NCBI RefSeq assembly: GCF_000611645.1
Contig: NW_014011924.1
Coordinates: forward strand, 1-12,351
Direction: 5' to 3'
DNA length: 12,351 nucleotides
Source: Monoraphidium neglectum
Lineage: Eukaryota; Chlorophyta; Chlorophyceae; Sphaeropleales; Selenastraceae
Position numbers and translations under genes: made by a program. Below the pieces are notes generated by a model, which had not been told where the DNA came from, did not search any database, and was given only the letters and a program-made list of their open reading frames with translations. Position 1 is the first letter of the stretch; each line of letters opens with the position of its first letter. Of this stretch, positions 8,945 through 12,351 are shown one piece after another.

Positions 8945-11346
8945 CTAGACCGCGTCGCGGCCCTGGATGACGTCACTGTCGGGCACCTTGCCGCTGGCGC
9001 TCTTCTGGGCGAGGGTGATCAGGCGGCCGTGCTCGGCCTGGATGCGCTCGATCACGTCCTGAGGTGATCGGAGGGGCAGACGGGGTTGACGGGGGTGGGG
9101 TTGGGCAGCAAGTATGAGAATGTGGAAAGGGAGTCAGCGGCTTGCGGCAAACAGAGCTAAAACTTCAGCAAGCGAGGGGTCTGCAGTGGCTCGCCGCTAT
9201 CCGCGGCCGCGTGCCGCGCCACCCCACGCACGTTGATATCGTCAGCCTTCGACTCGCGGATGCTCTTTGGGGGCTGGCCCGTGTAGAGGAGGTGCAGCGC
9301 CTGCGCCCTTGTCAGGTGGAACTCGGCCATGGACTTGACGGGGAAGAGGGGGCCGAAGCCGGACACCACGGCGAACACTGTGCAGGCCAGCGCGGCCGCC
9401 ATGATCTGGGCCAGGACGTAGATCCACCAGGTCGACTTGGAGCAGCCGAACACGGCGGCGGGGCCGATCACGCGCGCGGGGTTGAGGGCGGCGCCGGTCC
9501 ACTGGGCGCCGGTGCCAGCGCAGGCGGTGAGGGTGAGGCCGACCACCAGCGGGGTGAAGCTGCCGTGCCCGGGCTTGGCGATACCTGTGGGACAGAATTG
9601 GGGACGTGGAGGCTGTTGTTGGGCCAAAATTGCAATTCGTGATGTCTGCGATGGATCGAGCTTGTTTGTGTGTGGGTGTGGCGACGCTGCGAACACGCCC
9701 TTGGGTGCTTGGCCAGCATTCGTGCTGGCGTTTCGCTCACTGCTGGGCCAGCAAATGTCACAGGGGGCGCTCTGAACAGACTGATATGTAACAACCCATG
9801 GAGAGCGCCCTGTGCACAAGGGATTCGGCGTGGTCATTCCCTTAGCCTCTGCACCCGCCCCGCGTGGTCGTGTGCACATGTGCGCGCGTTCTTGCGTGTG
9901 TGCTCACCGCAGGCGTACACGGCGGAGATGAGGGTGAACGTCATGACCACCTCCCAGCCGAACAGCTGGCTCTTGGTCAGCCCCTTCGCGGGCTCAAAGC
10001 AGCCGGGCCCGGAGTCGCCCATGCCGACGCTGGCGCCAGGCAGGAGGCCGGCGACGAGGAGGGAGCCGCAGATGCCGCCCAGGATCTGCGGGTTGGCAAG
10101 GCCAGCGCGCGCAGGTCGGGGTGGTGCTGGGGGGCAGACCGCTGGGTGGCTGGATGGCGTACTGACACGGCTGACAGGGTCGCGCCCAAAAAGATGGGGT
10201 GCGACGTCAGGGACAGCGGTGAGCAGCGGCGAGCAGCGCACGCAGCCACACCCTGCCAACCCGCGCTGGCCCTGCGCGCCGCAGGTGCTGCCCTGTATAG
10301 GACAGCTGAGAGGCAACAATAGGCTGGGGGCATTCTTGGAAGATAAGTGGCTGGACTTGCCTGCAGGATGATGTAGAGGACCGCATCTGCAGCATTGCAA
10401 CAGGGTGGGAGCAGTGATGCCAAGTCAGCGGGGAAGTGTGGCAGGGTCGCATCGTGTTGCAAGCATGTTCTGTCCGTTAGCATGATCTACAGGCTACTTT
10501 TCCTACGTGACTGCAAAGCAGTAGCACGACACTGCCGCGCATGCGTGCACCACCCAAAGTGTCTGACAACAGCGCGGGCTGGCAGGACGGCAGCCGGACG
10601 TCGCAACTCGCGGCATGCATTCGCACACACCAGGCGCAGTGTGCACACATCAATTGCTTACGAAGGATGGGGTAGAAGCCGCAGAACACAGTGGAGGCGG
10701 TCACAGCGGGGTTAAGGTGACCACCAGAGATGTTTGCGGCAGTGTAAACTGTGGGATTTGAGCAGCAACATCGTTGGCCGTGGATTGAGTTGATGCGCAC
10801 CACACAGAAGAGGCATGCCGACATGTGCAAACACAAATTTCATCATCATATCTGGGGGATGACGTTCAAATTTGCGGTTGCCGCCGTGTGGTGCGAGCGA
10901 CCTGCAGCCCAAACACGCGGCTGGGTGACCACATGCGGTCAGGGGCACCCCGCGCTGTCTCACGGGTGCCGCCACTCACTCAACACCGCCAGGGCCAGCC
11001 CGTTCACCCACGGTCCCATCGGTCCGGAGACGGTGGATCCGAGGAACGAGAAGATAAGGACGCCCTGAAAGGGACGCGTACACGGTCCCAATGTGAGGAA
11101 TCTCTCGACCGTTGGCCATTTGCACTGGTACCAGGCTGTCGTGCGAATATCGAATACGATTTTCAAAATACGTTTATGGGGGCGCGGGCTGACCGGATGG
11201 GTCACCCGCCCAGATCGCTCGGGACGGCGCATCGTGGCCTCTGATGCGCGCCCGCGACTCACCAGGAACTCGCATAGCAGCGAGACGAAGAATGTGCGCG
11301 AGCGCACACCCGCGAAGTTGTTGAAGATAGTGTCGGTCTGCACCAT
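8945..11346 (-). CDS. Aquaporin / major intrinsic protein (MIP) channel, seven exons, complete
   Basis: Coding exons (minus): 11346-11263, 11064-10980, 10748-10662, 10386-10361, 10085-9908, 9584-9232, 9058-8945. All phases match, giving 308 residues and a TAG stop. The MIP family forms tetrameric membrane pores for water or small neutral solutes. Helix 1 (~17-38) contains EFLGVLIFSFLG. Helix 2 (~47-63) leads into SGGHLNPAVT (first NPA, N69). Helices 3 (~82-105), 4 (~133-153) and 5 (~163-181) follow, then GAALNPARVIGP (second NPA, N188, R191) and helix 6 (~205-228). By spacing from the NPA boxes the ar/R filter is N49/A176/A185/R191, unlike plant PIP (F/H/T/R), so the substrate is open. The cytosolic C-terminal tail is about 80 residues, longer than in plant PIPs, and charged. 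The ATG at 11346 has A at -3 and G at +4 and follows an in-frame TAG with no other ATG between. Confidence 0.95.
10361..10386 (-). other. 26-nt aquaporin microexon with a GC splice donor
   Basis: This exon encodes two bases of a split His codon plus AVLYIILQ, part of helix 3. The acceptor reads TGCTGCAG; the donor is CAG|GCAAGT, a GC-AG intron rather than GT-AG. With the exon included, the spacing from NPAVT to the helix-3 Gln is 21 residues, as in plant PIP channels. Skipping it would remove helix-3 residues and break the frame, since 26 is not a multiple of three. Confidence 0.88.
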
Positions 11347-12351
11347 CTTGGACGGAGCCTCGCTGGCAGTCTCGGAAGGGAGGGAAAGCTACCCAAGCGT
11401 GTGCGAGACGCGGCTAGAACGAACCCCAGGAAATGAGGCGTGGGACGGGTGCAGCAGAATTGAATGGCGGGCTTTGCTGGCGTTCGGCACCCGACACCTT
11501 GCATTGTCAACGAAGGTGACTCTTACGAGGCCCTTCGTGCTCCTACACCTGTCTGCCCCTTCTGCTGTGTGCCCCACAAATTTTCTAAGAAGCTGATTGA
11601 AATGCCGTCCGCAGCAAGCGCGCTGCTGCGGCACCCTGGGACCGATGGCCAGGGATTGCGTGATCCACACCCAAGGGCCGCAGTGCCATGAGCCGCACAT
11701 CGCGCTGCGTCGCAGCTGCTGCTATGACACTCACGCTTCCCCATGTACAGCCAATTAACTTGAGGCTGCCACATGACGGCTCACAGATGGCGACCAGCTG
11801 TCTATTGCGTCCCAATCTCTGCTGTCAGTGTGCCAACTGTCCATGTCACCTTGGCTGCTGTTGTGCGTTTCGACGCTGTGGTCTCACGCTGGGGAACATG
11901 CAGCACACGCAACAAAGCATGTGTGGAGTTGCAAGCAATAAATCCTGCGGCCCTCAGCAGATGCGGGCGAGGCTGTAGTGACTGCGCCGCGTGGCGGGCT
12001 CCACGTGCAGGAGCAGAGCGCATGGGCAGCAGGCGTATGTTCGTTTTGGACGGATTTTTGGGCCCAGGCGTACGTCTCTGGCCGCCTCCCGCAAGCCAGC
12101 CCCCCTTTCATTGACTTACGCGGGCGTTACAGCCTGCTTAGTCGGCTCTCGAATGGGCCCCAGGACCATTCGCCAAGGCTGCCAGCCAGCGTGCGCAGTC
12201 AATTGCTGACATTTCTGGATGTGTCCATGCTCAGGCCGGCTGTTGTGTCCCTGAAGGAAAGCTGCCGTTGGTTTGAGAAATCTTGAAGTGTGCATGCGAG
12301 CTTGCGTGCCCTTGCAGTGAGTGGCACCAGCCGCAGGTGAGTAGAGTAGAG
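11347..12351. other. Upstream region of the aquaporin gene, no well-supported gene
   Basis: This should hold the 5' UTR and promoter of the minus-strand aquaporin. Immediately upstream of its ATG the minus strand has a pyrimidine tract (ctttccctccctt) ending in AG-containing sequence, so an untranslated 5' exon with an intron is possible. Plus-strand open frames here (for example from the ATG at 11773) look random: Cys/Arg/Ser-mixed, no hydrophobic pattern, no motif. I see no convincing TATA box. Confidence 0.5.
12173..12335 (+). CDS. Possible exon(s) of a divergent plus-strand gene running off the window (F-box-like?)
   Basis: In one plus-strand frame the sequence reads LPASVRSQLLTFLDV followed by a Leu/Val-rich stretch and SCRWF, ending at a TGA at 12284-12286. 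The spacing of LP, LLTFLD and CRWF vaguely recalls an F-box helix motif. Further on, a consensus donor CCGCAG|GTGAGT sits at 12335/12336 after a possible acceptor (cttgcag, 12311-12317). No start codon or continuous exon chain can be built, so this may be chance. Confidence 0.18.

Noticed and set aside
10086..10661. Two neighbouring aquaporin introns of the same length (275 bp each)
   Set aside because: I compared their starts and they show no similarity, so the equal length looks like coincidence rather than a duplication or introner element.
11773..12114. Plus-strand ATG-initiated frame of 113 codons
   Set aside because: No recognisable motif or coding bias, and no supporting splice signals.

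Overview
The window looks like nuclear DNA of a GC-rich chlorophyte green alga, most likely chlorophycean. I infer this from the codon use, from short GT-AG introns with GTGAG/GTGCG-type donors in nearly every gene segment, from Ala/Gln/Pro-rich low-complexity protein tracts, and from long (CA)n and (CAG)n microsatellites. I see no bacterial operon structure, RNA gene, CRISPR array or transposon.

Two split genes can be rebuilt, both on the minus strand. Gene 1 runs from a start near 7170 leftwards and leaves the window at position 1. I recovered ten exons by reading acceptor and donor sites and requiring matching phases at each junction; nine introns join into one open frame of about 1,570 residues. 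The N-terminal ~220 residues carry about seven hydrophobic segments. The rest is a long soluble tail rich in Ala, Gly, Pro and Gln, with a pure 21-codon CAG tract. I do not recognise the family.

Gene 2 (11346 to 8945) is a complete seven-exon aquaporin/MIP channel of 308 residues. It has both NPA boxes (SGGHLNPAVT and GAALNPAR), six predicted membrane helices, a 26-nt microexon that is followed by a GC-AG intron, and an apparently unusual selectivity filter.

Between the genes (7171-8944) and upstream of the aquaporin (11347-12351) the DNA is visibly less GC-biased and holds no gene I can support. It probably contains the aquaporin 3' UTR, the promoter or 5' UTR of gene 1, and the aquaporin promoter. 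A weak hint of plus-strand exons lies at the right edge. Apart from being co-oriented neighbours, the two genes show no evident functional link.
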